NCBI GenBank assembly: GCA_964390545.1
Contig: CAYMJV010000019.1
Coordinates: 1 to 40,259 of the forward strand
Direction: 5' to 3'
Origin: CAYMJV01 sp964390545
Lineage (GTDB): Bacteria > Desulfobacterota > BSN033 > UBA1163
DNA: 40,259 bases
Shown: positions 7,791 through 14,699 of the stretch, piece after piece
Numbering within the stretch: the first letter of the stretch is position 1
Layout of the letters: every line of letters starts with the position of its first letter
Made by a program: the position numbers and the translations under genes
The notes under the pieces: model-generated
Databases searched by the model: none
What the model was told of the DNA's origin: nothing
The model's input: only the letters and a program-made list of their open reading frames with translations

Positions 7791-8254
7791 TCTTTCACCT
7801 CCAGGATAATTTCGCAGCAATCGTCTCCGCCGGGAAGGGATTTTGGCATCCGGCAGAACACCTTATCATGGCCCAATACCCCTCGAGCAATTCCCTGCAT
7901 CGATCCAGAAAAACACATCGTACAGGTTTCAGGAGGAAATTGTTTTGCTAAGGGGCATGATTTTTCGATCTTGACCGCCCTCTTGGGTCCGATCTCTGTC
8001 CATTCACCTTCCACACCATAGATGGAATCTGTGAAATCAATAATTCGGGCAACGGTTTCAAGATCTCTCTCTTGCCTTCCTACAATTTCCATCAATCTTT
8101 TTGCTGCCTTTTTATTGTTCTCTTCCCAGGCTTTAGCAACTTTGTCTAAACCCTCTTTTCCATACGATTCGGATATTGCCTTGATGGATGTTCCCAGCAA
8201 CATGGAAAGAGCAGCTCTGGAGCGCTTCCATTTTTCCTCCACAGATAATTCCAT
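7787..8254 (-). CDS. ATC-hydrolase-like Cys-rich protein (PF14196-type)
   Basis: 155 residues. A helical N-terminal half is followed by a C-terminal Cys-rich region: KSCPLAKQF, then ETCTMC, later FCRMPKSLPGGDDCCEI. This resembles the L-2-amino-thiazoline-4-carboxylate hydrolase family, members of which in anaerobes are often found beside redox and methyltransferase genes and probably have other roles. The Cys and Gly-rich end could also bind a metal. GGAGG precedes the ATG. It is four bases from the methyltransferase gene and overlaps DUF364. Family placement is tentative. Confidence 0.6.
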   Translation of the reverse strand: MELSVEEKWKRSRAALSMLLGTSIKAISESYGKEGLDKVAKAWEENNKKAAKRLMEIVGRQERDLETVARIIDFTDSIYGVEGEWTEIGPKRAVKIEKSCPLAKQFPPETCTMCFSGSMQGIARGVLGHDKVFCRMPKSLPGGDDCCEIILEVKD

Positions 8255-8258
8255 CGTC

Positions 8259-8900
8259 TTATCCTCCCTTCTCCCCGTATATTAATGTCGATTGTCCTGT
8301 GGGACTCATCACCTTCGTTATGTTCTTAAACCTTTCTCCAAATATTGATCCCTCTTCAGCGAGAAACTTCCTCGCATCCTTTGAACCAAGAAAGAAGATC
8401 CGAATGTAAAAAAGCAACCGCACAAATGCTTTCTCCGGCTTCGCATGCTCCATCAGACAGAATCTGCCGCCAGCGATTAAAACTCTTGCCACTTCATCGA
8501 TTGCCCTTGTTCTTTCATCCCCCTGCAATTCATAAAAGGCATGTGAACAAGTCACCCCATGGAAGGAGGTTTTTTTAAATGGGAGTTGGCTGGCATTGGC
8601 CTGGACTAGATAAAGTTGATCCAAATTATGTCTGTTAGCTTTTTCTTTTGCCTTCTCAAGCATCCCCCGAGAAAAATCGAGGCCGACGACCAAACCTTCA
8701 CCACCAACACCCTTTGTTAACTCCACAGCTACAGATCCAGTGCCAGTACAGAGGTCTAAAGCCTTATCCCCTTTTGAGAGGTTCGCTTTCTCTGTAATAA
8801 ATCCCCTGAGCGAACCTTCTCTATCTCGGGAATGTAATCGGATGATGAAGTCATAGACCAATGAAAAAAGGTCATAATAGATTTGTCTCGGAGGCCTCAT
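8259..8900 (-). CDS. Class I SAM-dependent methyltransferase
   Basis: 213 residues with the Rossmann methyltransferase motifs: motif I ALDLCTGTGSVAVEL (residues ~47-61), motif II GLVVGLDFSRGML, motif III LPFKKTSFHGVTCSHAFYEL. The build is like UbiE/Methyltransf_11, with FCLMEHAKPEKAFVRLLFYIR at the C-terminal part resembling UbiE-type enzymes. The substrate is unknown; quinone genes are absent nearby and the operon setting favours a metallocofactor or thiol substrate. It ends four bases before the ATC-hydrolase-like gene and starts one base after the HAD gene. Confidence 0.85.
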   Translation of the reverse strand: MRPPRQIYYDLFSLVYDFIIRLHSRDREGSLRGFITEKANLSKGDKALDLCTGTGSVAVELTKGVGGEGLVVGLDFSRGMLEKAKEKANRHNLDQLYLVQANASQLPFKKTSFHGVTCSHAFYELQGDERTRAIDEVARVLIAGGRFCLMEHAKPEKAFVRLLFYIRIFFLGSKDARKFLAEEGSIFGERFKNITKVMSPTGQSTLIYGEKGG

Positions 8901-8901
8901 C

Positions 8902-9372
8902 TCACTCCCTTAATGTGGCTATGAGCCTCTTGGGTTTCAGAAAAAGGTCCAAGGCATCAGAAATATTCTTCACGATTACATCCGCATTCTTCATTGCAGA
9001 AGCAGATATTCCCTCATCTCCTAAAACGGCGATCCCCAAAGCAGCCTCTTTCAGAATGAGATGATCATTATTGCCGTTTCCGATAGCAACCGTCTTCGTC
9101 GGGTCAAGGGATTCCAAAACCCTTAATTTCACTTCGGTGCTATCTTTTTCTGAGACCTTTAGCAATTCTACCCCCATATCTGAAGCCTCTTCGCTGGCTG
9201 TGCCATGAGTGTCAGCCGTTAAAACATAGACTTTTATCTTCTCAGAAAGGAACTTTATTTTCTCTTTCGATGCGGTGGGGATTTTTCCGTCTGTGGCAAT
9301 TGTTCCATTCAGATCCAGGACAATATTCTCAATCTCTATATTCCCCCAGCCGGGGATAACTATGCTAATCAT
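8902..9372 (-). CDS. HAD-superfamily 'soluble P-type ATPase'-like phosphatase (COG4087 type)
   Basis: 156 residues. HAD motifs are visible: motif I IVLDLNGTIATDG (nucleophile Asp near residue 18), motif II VLTADTHGT, and motif IV GNGNNDHLILKEA followed by GIAVLGDEG. This is the catalytic core of P-type ATPases as a free soluble protein with no membrane part. The start MISIVIPGWG at 9372 is preferred over an extension to 9474 because the extension would run deep into the upstream gene. Such proteins are common in methanogens and other anaerobes; the substrate is not known. Confidence 0.8.
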   Translation of the reverse strand: MISIVIPGWGNIEIENIVLDLNGTIATDGKIPTASKEKIKFLSEKIKVYVLTADTHGTASEEASDMGVELLKVSEKDSTEVKLRVLESLDPTKTVAIGNGNNDHLILKEAALGIAVLGDEGISASAMKNADVIVKNISDALDLFLKPKRLIATLRE

Positions 9373-9383
9373 CTTCGCATCCT

Positions 9384-10223
9384 TTAAATCTCCAGCACAC
9401 TCCCAACACACCCATAAGAGAATCGGTCTCCAAATTCTTGATGAAGTCTGAAAGCCGCCTTCATTCCAGTGCAATGGGATACGCCAATTGCCCCAATTAC
9501 TATTTCCTTAAGAGATTTGATCGATCCCTCTAATTGTTCAAGGGTTAAAAAATCTAAATGGGTTCCACCCAGAATGGCACAAAAATATTCTTTTTCCACT
9601 TTTTGGACGATATGGTTGAGAATATTGATCATTCCAGAGTGGGCGCAACCCAGTATGACAACAAGTCCTTTCTCGGTATCGAGGATAAGGGATTGATCAT
9701 CTAAGAAGACATCTTGATCAATTTTTCCGTCTATCTCACTGAAGAGTCTAGGATCCGGCTTTTCAAACGGTGTCTTTCTCGGGACCTCACCCGTTAAAAA
9801 AATACCTTTCTCCACTTCTGTAAAATCCGTGTTTGAGATGAAGTTAGCCCCCAAGGATTCTAAGTACCCTTTCTTATATGGAATTCCTACAAATCGTTTT
9901 GTTTCCTTCCCATTTTCTTCAAGGACCGCAATTCGGTCCAAGAAAACATGGGGATGGGCGTGAACATCTATGTTTCCCCTTAATTTCAGGACTTCCGGGA
10001 GCCCTCCGGTGTGATCATAATGTCCATGGCTCAAGAAGATCTTGCGGACTGTTCGCAGGTCTTTATCTAGAGCAAGGGAGTTTGCCACGATGGAATGCCC
10101 ACCGCCCGTATCGAAGAGGTAATTTCCTCGATCCGTCTCAATAAAAGCTGAGAATCCATGTTCACCTGAACCGACCCGTTTACCTACTAAATTCTCACAC
10201 AGTATTGTGATTCTTGTTTTCAT
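9384..10223 (-). CDS. Metallo-beta-lactamase-fold hydrolase (COG1237-like)
   Basis: 279 residues. The metal-binding signature HGHYDHTGG occurs near residues 66-74, after YLFDTGGGHSIVANS. Later metal ligands are seen in LGCAHSGMINI and GVSHCTG. The length and the SGEHGFSAFIETD opening match the COG1237 group, whose members are named after a step linked to methanopterin synthesis (7,8-dihydropterin-6-methyl-4-(ribofuranosyl)aminobenzene 5-phosphate synthase). I would not take that name literally. It lies 11 bases upstream of the HAD gene, in the same run. Confidence 0.8.
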   Translation of the reverse strand: MKTRITILCENLVGKRVGSGEHGFSAFIETDRGNYLFDTGGGHSIVANSLALDKDLRTVRKIFLSHGHYDHTGGLPEVLKLRGNIDVHAHPHVFLDRIAVLEENGKETKRFVGIPYKKGYLESLGANFISNTDFTEVEKGIFLTGEVPRKTPFEKPDPRLFSEIDGKIDQDVFLDDQSLILDTEKGLVVILGCAHSGMINILNHIVQKVEKEYFCAILGGTHLDFLTLEQLEGSIKSLKEIVIGAIGVSHCTGMKAAFRLHQEFGDRFSYGCVGSVLEI

Positions 10224-10269
10224 AAACTTTATCCCCTTTTGATGGAAGTTCGAATTCTTTTCTCTAACC

Positions 10270-10710
10270 TTAACCTTTTATCATTCTTATAGAGTCTCCA
10301 ACTCTTACCTCTCCGCTTTCTATGACCTTACAAAAGATGCCTTCCTTAGGCAGGATAGAATATCCCTGATAATCATAAGTATGAGGTTGAGATGGGTCTT
10401 TTCCTATCTGGGTCACAACAAGTTTCGCCTCACCCACTTGCAATTTCGAGCCAATGGGCAGGGAGGTTAAATCCATTCCTTCGGTAGTGATATTGTCAGC
10501 GAAGCATCCAGGCCCTGCTGAGATACCTGTCTCCTGGGAGAGTTTTTGAATACTTTCGATTGCCAGAAGGCTCACCTCATTCTCTGAACCAGCATGGGAA
10601 TCGCCTGCCAACCCCAGACCCTTTATTAGGATCCACTTACCCACATTTTTCTTGGGGTCTGTCCTTCTTTGACTCATACACACACCAACAACTTTTCCAG
10701 ACTCTTCCAT
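10270..10710 (-). CDS. MOSC-domain protein
   Basis: 146 residues making up a stand-alone MOSC domain: GLAGDSHAGSENEVSLLAIESI at residues ~33-54, FADNITTEG, then a LVVTQIGK segment and the closing ILPKEGIFCKVIESG. MOSC proteins bind or transfer sulfur to molybdenum or tungsten cofactors. The common Cys-containing ECH after QIGK is replaced by DPSQPH here; the only Cys in the C-terminal part is in GIFCKV, so the usual sulfur-carrying Cys may be missing. It is six bases downstream of the ferredoxin gene. Confidence 0.85.
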   Translation of the reverse strand: MEESGKVVGVCMSQRRTDPKKNVGKWILIKGLGLAGDSHAGSENEVSLLAIESIQKLSQETGISAGPGCFADNITTEGMDLTSLPIGSKLQVGEAKLVVTQIGKDPSQPHTYDYQGYSILPKEGIFCKVIESGEVRVGDSIRMIKG

Positions 10711-10716
10711 GGCGTC

Positions 10717-10893
10717 TTAAGTTCCTTCGCTGATGGCTTTTTCAGGGCATTCTTCAATACACGTCCCACAATCGACGCAGGTTTCTGCATCGACGACGGC
10801 CTTCTCATTCTCAACCTTAATGGCCTCTACTGGACAACCTTCTTCACATGTTCCACACCCTGTGCATTTCTCTTGATCAATGATGACTGCCAT
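10717..10893 (-). CDS. 2[4Fe-4S] ferredoxin, 58 aa
   Basis: Small low-potential electron carrier. Two classic C-x2-C-x2-C-x3-C motifs are visible: CTGCGTCEEGCP and CVDCGTCIEECP, in the usual spacing for a bacterial clostridial-type ferredoxin. AGGAG lies upstream of the ATG at 10891-10893. It is the first gene of the run that ends with the radical SAM gene, and could donate electrons to HdrB and to the radical SAM enzyme. Nothing in the sequence departs from the family. Confidence 0.92.
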   Translation of the reverse strand: MAVIIDQEKCTGCGTCEEGCPVEAIKVENEKAVVDAETCVDCGTCIEECPEKAISEGT

Positions 10894-10966
10894 ATTCCAT
10901 CTCCTATGAAATTTAGAATCCTGACGGGAATTCTATCTCTGAGGCATTCTTTGAGTTGGCGAAGCT

Positions 10967-11854
10967 TTAACAAACCGATGCGGTCACAATACAATGCGTG
11001 CCGTTTATACGTCCGAAACGCTTACCATTTTCAGCTGTGAGATACCTCTTTTCAAGATCGGAAGGTGTGTGATGCGTAATTAACTTGAAACCACGTTGGG
11101 TCAGAAAATCTTCTATCGTCCCGTCTTCTATACCGAACGTCCAGCCTTCGCCTGCCCTTGAAACAGTCTCGTAGATCTCCTTTTCGCCATAGAACTTGTT
11201 CTCCCGTCTAAGTACCGAGGCATAGAGATAGTCGAAGGCAACGATACTTTCTTCCATTGAGTTGGAGCGGATAAAATCAAGCGTCCTGTCGACTGCATTC
11301 GAAGTCAGATACATCGTTACGCCTTCCCATACGAAAAGGCTCTTTTCGTTCGTAGCGTAGCCAGCTTTGCCGAGTGCATCGGCAATACTCTCCCTATTGA
11401 AATCAATAGGTACAAAGACAAGTTCTTTGGGCACCTCGATCTGTTTTCGATTCAGGATTTCGACCTTAGGCTGCTGTGTGGTGTAAATGTCAAGTTCAAA
11501 TATCTTCGATCCTAAATTTTCGTTCTTAAAGCGCAAAGCTCTCGTGTCAAAACCAGCCCCGAGCAACACGATCTGTGCGAATCGATTCCTTAGCGCATGA
11601 ATGAAAACCTCATCAAGCAACTTCGTCCTTGCCAGCACATACTCGTATATTCCAAGGGGAGCTATCTTCCTCATAAAGAGCCATCTAAAGAGAGGAACAC
11701 CGAGGATAACCCTTGCTCCCAAGGGCAGAAAAATCTCGGCCAAGTTATCTGGTCCGTGAAAACGTTCGTCTTTTTGCCTACTCGCACAGGCACGTGAGAA
11801 GCAGGTGTACCCAGCTGTATTGGAAGCTTTGTGTTCAATCGTTCGCCTTGTCAT
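10967..11854 (-). CDS. SAM-dependent methyltransferase, leucine-carboxyl-methyltransferase-like (Ppm1/LCMT, TIGR00027 type)
   Basis: 295 residues. Signature segments are IVLLGAGFDTRALRF (SAM-binding motif near residue 93), FELDIYTTQQPK, and SLFVWEGVTMYL, characteristic of the Ppm1/LCMT-like family. Such bacterial enzymes methylate unknown, often lipid or secondary-metabolite, substrates. The ATG is four bases downstream of the stop of the selenocysteine-containing flavoprotein gene, so it is probably co-transcribed with it, though a link in function is not apparent. Confidence 0.85.
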   Translation of the reverse strand: MTRRTIEHKASNTAGYTCFSRACASRQKDERFHGPDNLAEIFLPLGARVILGVPLFRWLFMRKIAPLGIYEYVLARTKLLDEVFIHALRNRFAQIVLLGAGFDTRALRFKNENLGSKIFELDIYTTQQPKVEILNRKQIEVPKELVFVPIDFNRESIADALGKAGYATNEKSLFVWEGVTMYLTSNAVDRTLDFIRSNSMEESIVAFDYLYASVLRRENKFYGEKEIYETVSRAGEGWTFGIEDGTIEDFLTQRGFKLITHHTPSDLEKRYLTAENGKRFGRINGTHCIVTASVC

Positions 11855-11858
11855 TACC

Positions 11859-13232
11859 TCACGGTGATCTTCTTATCTTTTTGGCTGCCTGCTCGGCAGC
11901 AATTAAGATCGGATCAAGCGGTGCCGAAAAAGGCGGTGCATAGGCAAAATCTAGTCTCGAGATTTCATCAATTGTCATTTTTTGATGAAGAGCGACAGCG
12001 AGTGAATTAATCCTCCTTGCCACTCCTTCTTTCCCCGCCATCTGAGCACCCAAGAGTCTTCCATCCTTCTTATCAAAAATCAATTTGACGAGTATTCGTT
12101 TTGCTCCAGGCATATAGCCCACTTTGGATTCGGCCTCAATCAACTGTGAATCTACATCAAAACCATATCTTTGAGCTACCTGTGTCCCTAAACCCGTAAA
12201 GGCTACTTCTAATTCGAAAACTTTGAAAGCCGCAGATCCCACCACACCGGAAAAGGAGGCCTTCCCACCTGCCACATTCTCGCCCGCCACCCGACCCTGC
12301 TTATTAGCGATATCTCCAAGGGGCGTATAAACCCAATCCTCACTCACCAGATTGAAGACTTCGCAGCAGTCGCCAGCGGCATAAATATCCGCAAGATTTG
12401 TCCTTTGGACAAAATCCGTCTTGATTGCCCCAGTCTTTCCAAGTTCAACCCCTGCCCCTTTCGCTATTTCCACATTCGGGATAACTCCCACAGCCACCAA
12501 TACCATGTCCACCTGGTAACTGGCCTTATGGGTTTCGAAGGTTGTTACTTCACCCTTACCGTTGGTTTTAAACCCTGCGGGTTCGTGTTGAGCAAGGAAA
12601 TAGACACCGTTTTCCTGCAATTCCTTCAGAATTTTCTCGGAGATTTCCCTCTCTAAATTTCCTGCTGGCAACTCCCTGCGGCAAAAAACATGGGTTTCAA
12701 TATCCCTCGAGCGGAAAGCCTCGCACATTTCCAGTGCAATAAAACCCCCGCCCAAGATAGCAACCCTTTTAGGCCTTTTTTCATCGACATAGTTTCTGAT
12801 ACGGATGCCGTCCTGTAGGTCTTTCAGGGTGAAGATGTTGCTGGCCTTGCTTCCCGGTAGGTTTAGGCGCCTGGATCGGGCTCCTGTGGCAATGACGAGT
12901 TTGTCGTAGGGAAACCATTGGGTTTCGGATTTGGATAGGTTAACGACTTCAACTCTTTTCTCCTTCGGATCAATTTTAGTAACCCGGTGTTCCGTTTTGA
13001 CGTCGATATCCTGCATCTCTTTAAATTGTTGAGGGGTTCGGACCACCAATTTCTTCTGATCTTTTACTACATCACCGATGTAGTAGGGAGTCTCTCAGGA
13101 GCCATAGGAGACGAATCGACCCTGTTCGAACATGAGAACTTCGAGATCAGGATTGGCGCGTTTTGCTCTGGCTGCCGCACTCGGGCCACCCGCCGAACCA
13201 CCAACGATGACGAGTTTCTCTCTCTGTGACAT
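11859..13232 (-). CDS. Selenocysteine-containing CoA-disulfide-reductase/NADH-oxidase-like flavoprotein (UGA at codon 46)
   Basis: 457 codons when the in-frame TGA at 13095-13097 is read as Sec. The N-terminus has an FAD fold (LVIVGGSAGGPSAAARAKR); a second NAD(P)H fold is at RVAILGGGFIALEMCEAF; the family's YAAGDCCEVFNL and PLGDIANKQGRVAGENVAGG follow. In CoA-disulfide reductases and Nox enzymes the motif SYxxCGxPYYIG carries the catalytic Cys; here it reads SYGS-UGA-ETPYYIGD, so the UGA is exactly at that Cys. The downstream frame is intact for 411 codons. A 9-bp perfect hairpin with a GGU loop lies 9 bases after the UGA. GGAGG precedes the ATG at 13232. Nothing else indicates a pseudogene. 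Confidence 0.88.
13065..13097 (-). promoter_or_regulatory. SECIS-like hairpin after the UGA of the flavoprotein gene
   Basis: Directly after UGA come nine bases, then TACTACATC, loop GGT, and GATGTAGTA, a perfect 9-bp stem. The loop starts with G and the distance from UGA to the loop is 18 bases, inside the range known for bacterial SECIS elements (about 16-37). SelB would bind the loop. This is the main structural support for Sec insertion here. Confidence 0.8.
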
Positions 13233-13252
13233 CTTGCCTCCTTTATATCCAT

Positions 13253-13367
13253 TGTAGCCGCAAGACTTCAGCGTGAGCTCAGTCGAACGCTTGAGCCTGC
13301 GACAAGAAGTATCCTCGGTGAATGTCAAATCCTTTAGAAACAGCGCAATCTAAAGATTGCGGCTACA
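13253..13367. repeat. TGTAGCCGCAA inverted-repeat element, copy 1
   Basis: A 115-bp element bounded by TGTAGCCGCAA (13253-13263) and its exact complement TTGCGGCTACA (13357-13367). The right arm is also part of a small hairpin CGCAATCT-AA-AGATTGCG. A second copy lies at 35413-35494. It sits 20 bases upstream of the selenoprotein gene start and would lie in its leader. It codes for nothing I can see; it looks like a non-autonomous palindromic repeat. It fills most of the 13233-13386 gap. Confidence 0.75.
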
Positions 13368-13386
13368 AAAATCGCCAATTTAGGAT

Positions 13387-13833
13387 TCAATTCTTGTTTC
13401 TGGATGCCTTCTGGCAGCTCCTGCATACCCCGAACACCTGAATGGAAATATTGTCCAGCTTGAAATTTTTATCTTTGCCCATCTCTGATTTTAAAGTGTT
13501 GAGAGTCTCGCTCGAAAAATCGACAATCTTCCCGCAACGTTCGCATATCATATGGCCGTGATCTTTTTTCTGAAATATTGACTCGTAGTAAAAGCAATTC
13601 TGTTTGATATCCAATCGGTCGATGAGATGATATTTTTCAAGAAGTTTTAATGTCCGATAAATCGTGGGCCGGGAGACCTTCGTTCCTTTTCGGTTGAGAA
13701 CAGAGTACAGTTTTTCGGCGTTGAAATGACCCTTTCGAACTTCGAGTTCTTTGAGAATCGTTTCCCTTTCCTTGGTGTTTTTTAGACCCCTCGACCCTAA
13801 AACATCTTTGAGTTGTTCGGCTTCCTTATCCAT
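13387..13833 (-). CDS. Fur/PerR-family transcriptional regulator
   Basis: 148 residues from the ATG at 13833; longer upstream frames run through a repeat and are rejected. It has a winged-helix N-terminal half (SRPTIYRTLKLLEKYHLIDRL as recognition region) and a C-terminal metal domain with KKDHGHMICERCGK and CRSCQ, giving two C-x2-C pairs for structural zinc. Fur-family proteins sense iron or peroxide and repress stress and iron genes. Lying between the Sec peroxiredoxin and the Sec flavoprotein, it most likely acts as a PerR-like peroxide sensor for this island. The regulatory site ligand set cannot settle Fur against PerR by eye. Confidence 0.85.
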   Translation of the reverse strand: MDKEAEQLKDVLGSRGLKNTKERETILKELEVRKGHFNAEKLYSVLNRKGTKVSRPTIYRTLKLLEKYHLIDRLDIKQNCFYYESIFQKKDHGHMICERCGKIVDFSSETLNTLKSEMGKDKNFKLDNISIQVFGVCRSCQKASRNKN

Positions 13834-13843
13834 CCTGCATCTG

Positions 13844-13975
13844 TGCCCCTCACCCCTCCCGCTCGGCTGATCCTTCGACAGGCTCAGGATGCTGCATGGT
13901 GAGCTAGTCGAACCATCACGACGAAGCCCTCTCCCCAGCGCCTGCCTGCCGGTAAGCAGGAGGTGAGGGGAGAAT
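13844..13975. repeat. Composite intergenic repeat: CCCCTCACCC-type copy B with an inserted TTCGACAGGCTCAGG-type element
   Basis: The outer parts (GCCCCTCACCCCTCCC and GAGGTGAGGGGAGAA, plus CCTCTCCCCAGC) match copies A and C of the C-rich palindrome. Nested inside at 13872-13915 is CTTCGACAGGCTCAGG followed by GGTGAGCTAGTCGAACCA, itself an inverted repeat of a widely dispersed bacterial type. A GCCTGCCTGCCGGTAAGCAG stretch near 13940 has further symmetry. This region fills the gap between the Fur and peroxiredoxin genes. Confidence 0.75.
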
Positions 13976-13976
13976 G

Positions 13977-14684
13977 TTAAAAAGCCATCTCCGGTTTCCA
14001 GACCTTCCAAACCTTCCCTACCAGGTCTGGGCCAGGTTTTAACGTGGGCTTGCCTGGCTGCCATCCGGCAGGCATGACCTCACCCGTTGCACGCACATGC
14101 TGAAAGGCCTTGACTTGTCGGATCAGTTCGGAAACGCTCCTGCCGACCGGTGGAGCCACAGTCTCCATTGCCTGAATGACCCCGTCCGGATCGATCAAAA
14201 AACGACCCCGAATGTTTACTCCTGCTTCTTCATCATAGACACCGTAAGCACTCCCGATGCGGCCTCCTCCATCCGATAGCATCGGAAAGGGAACCCCACC
14301 CTTCACCATCTTCGAGAGTTCTTCTTCCTGCCAGATTTTATGGATGAAGCGGCTATCTGTACTGCATGACAAAACCTCGACTCCGAGCGATTTGAACTCT
14401 TCGTATTTGACGGCAACTGCCGACAATTCGGTCGGTCAGACGAAAGTGAAATCACCGGGATAAAAACAGAGGGCCACCCACTTTCCTTTGTAGTCGGAGA
14501 GTTTGATATTCTTGAAACCTCCGTCGATATAGGCACTTGCTTCAAAATCTGGTGCTGGTTTTCCAACTCGAGCCATCATCTTGATTTCCTCCTTCTGAAT
14601 TTGTGTGGGTTGGGAAGTTTTGGTTTCCGCCAAACCGATGACTCCCTTTGCCGGCTTCACACATCCATCTTTTGCTTCAGCCAT
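13977..14684 (-). CDS. Selenocysteine-containing peroxiredoxin (AhpC/Prx1-like, UGA at codon 83)
   Basis: 235 codons when the TGA at 14436-14438 is read as Sec. The peroxiredoxin motif reads FYPGDFTFV-UGA-PTE; every ordinary homologue has Cys there, the peroxidatic residue that attacks H2O2 or organic peroxides. The frame continues intact for 152 codons. A SECIS-like hairpin lies at 14407-14426. The canonical C-terminal resolving Cys (VCPA) is replaced: the sequence reads EVMPAGWQPG. Other Cys are at 8, 73 and 107 (VLSCSTDS), of which 107 is the best candidate partner. AAGGAGGG sits just upstream of the ATG at 14684, which supports the longer N-terminus. It starts 15 bases after the repeat-protein gene. 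Confidence 0.9.
14407..14438 (-). promoter_or_regulatory. SECIS-like hairpin after the UGA of the peroxiredoxin gene
   Basis: After the UGA (14436-14438) nine bases lead to a stem TTG/CAA, a T-T mismatch, then CGGC/GCCG closing a four-base loop AGTT. The loop G is the 19th base after UGA. A bulged or mismatched U below a short G-C stem with a G-U in the loop is the arrangement known from the E. coli fdhF SECIS. It overlaps codons for normal peroxiredoxin residues. Confidence 0.82.
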
Positions 14685-14699
14685 ATTTAACCCTCCTTT

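Noticed and set aside
7790..7820. TTG at 7820 as start of the DUF364 gene
   Set aside because: No ribosome site there; the TTG at 7790 has GGAGGT at good spacing and overlaps the previous stop codon.
13834..14064. Longer N-terminus for the Fur-like protein
   Set aside because: The extra 77 residues are translated from the composite repeat and the end of the peroxiredoxin gene; the ATG at 13833 gives the normal Fur length.
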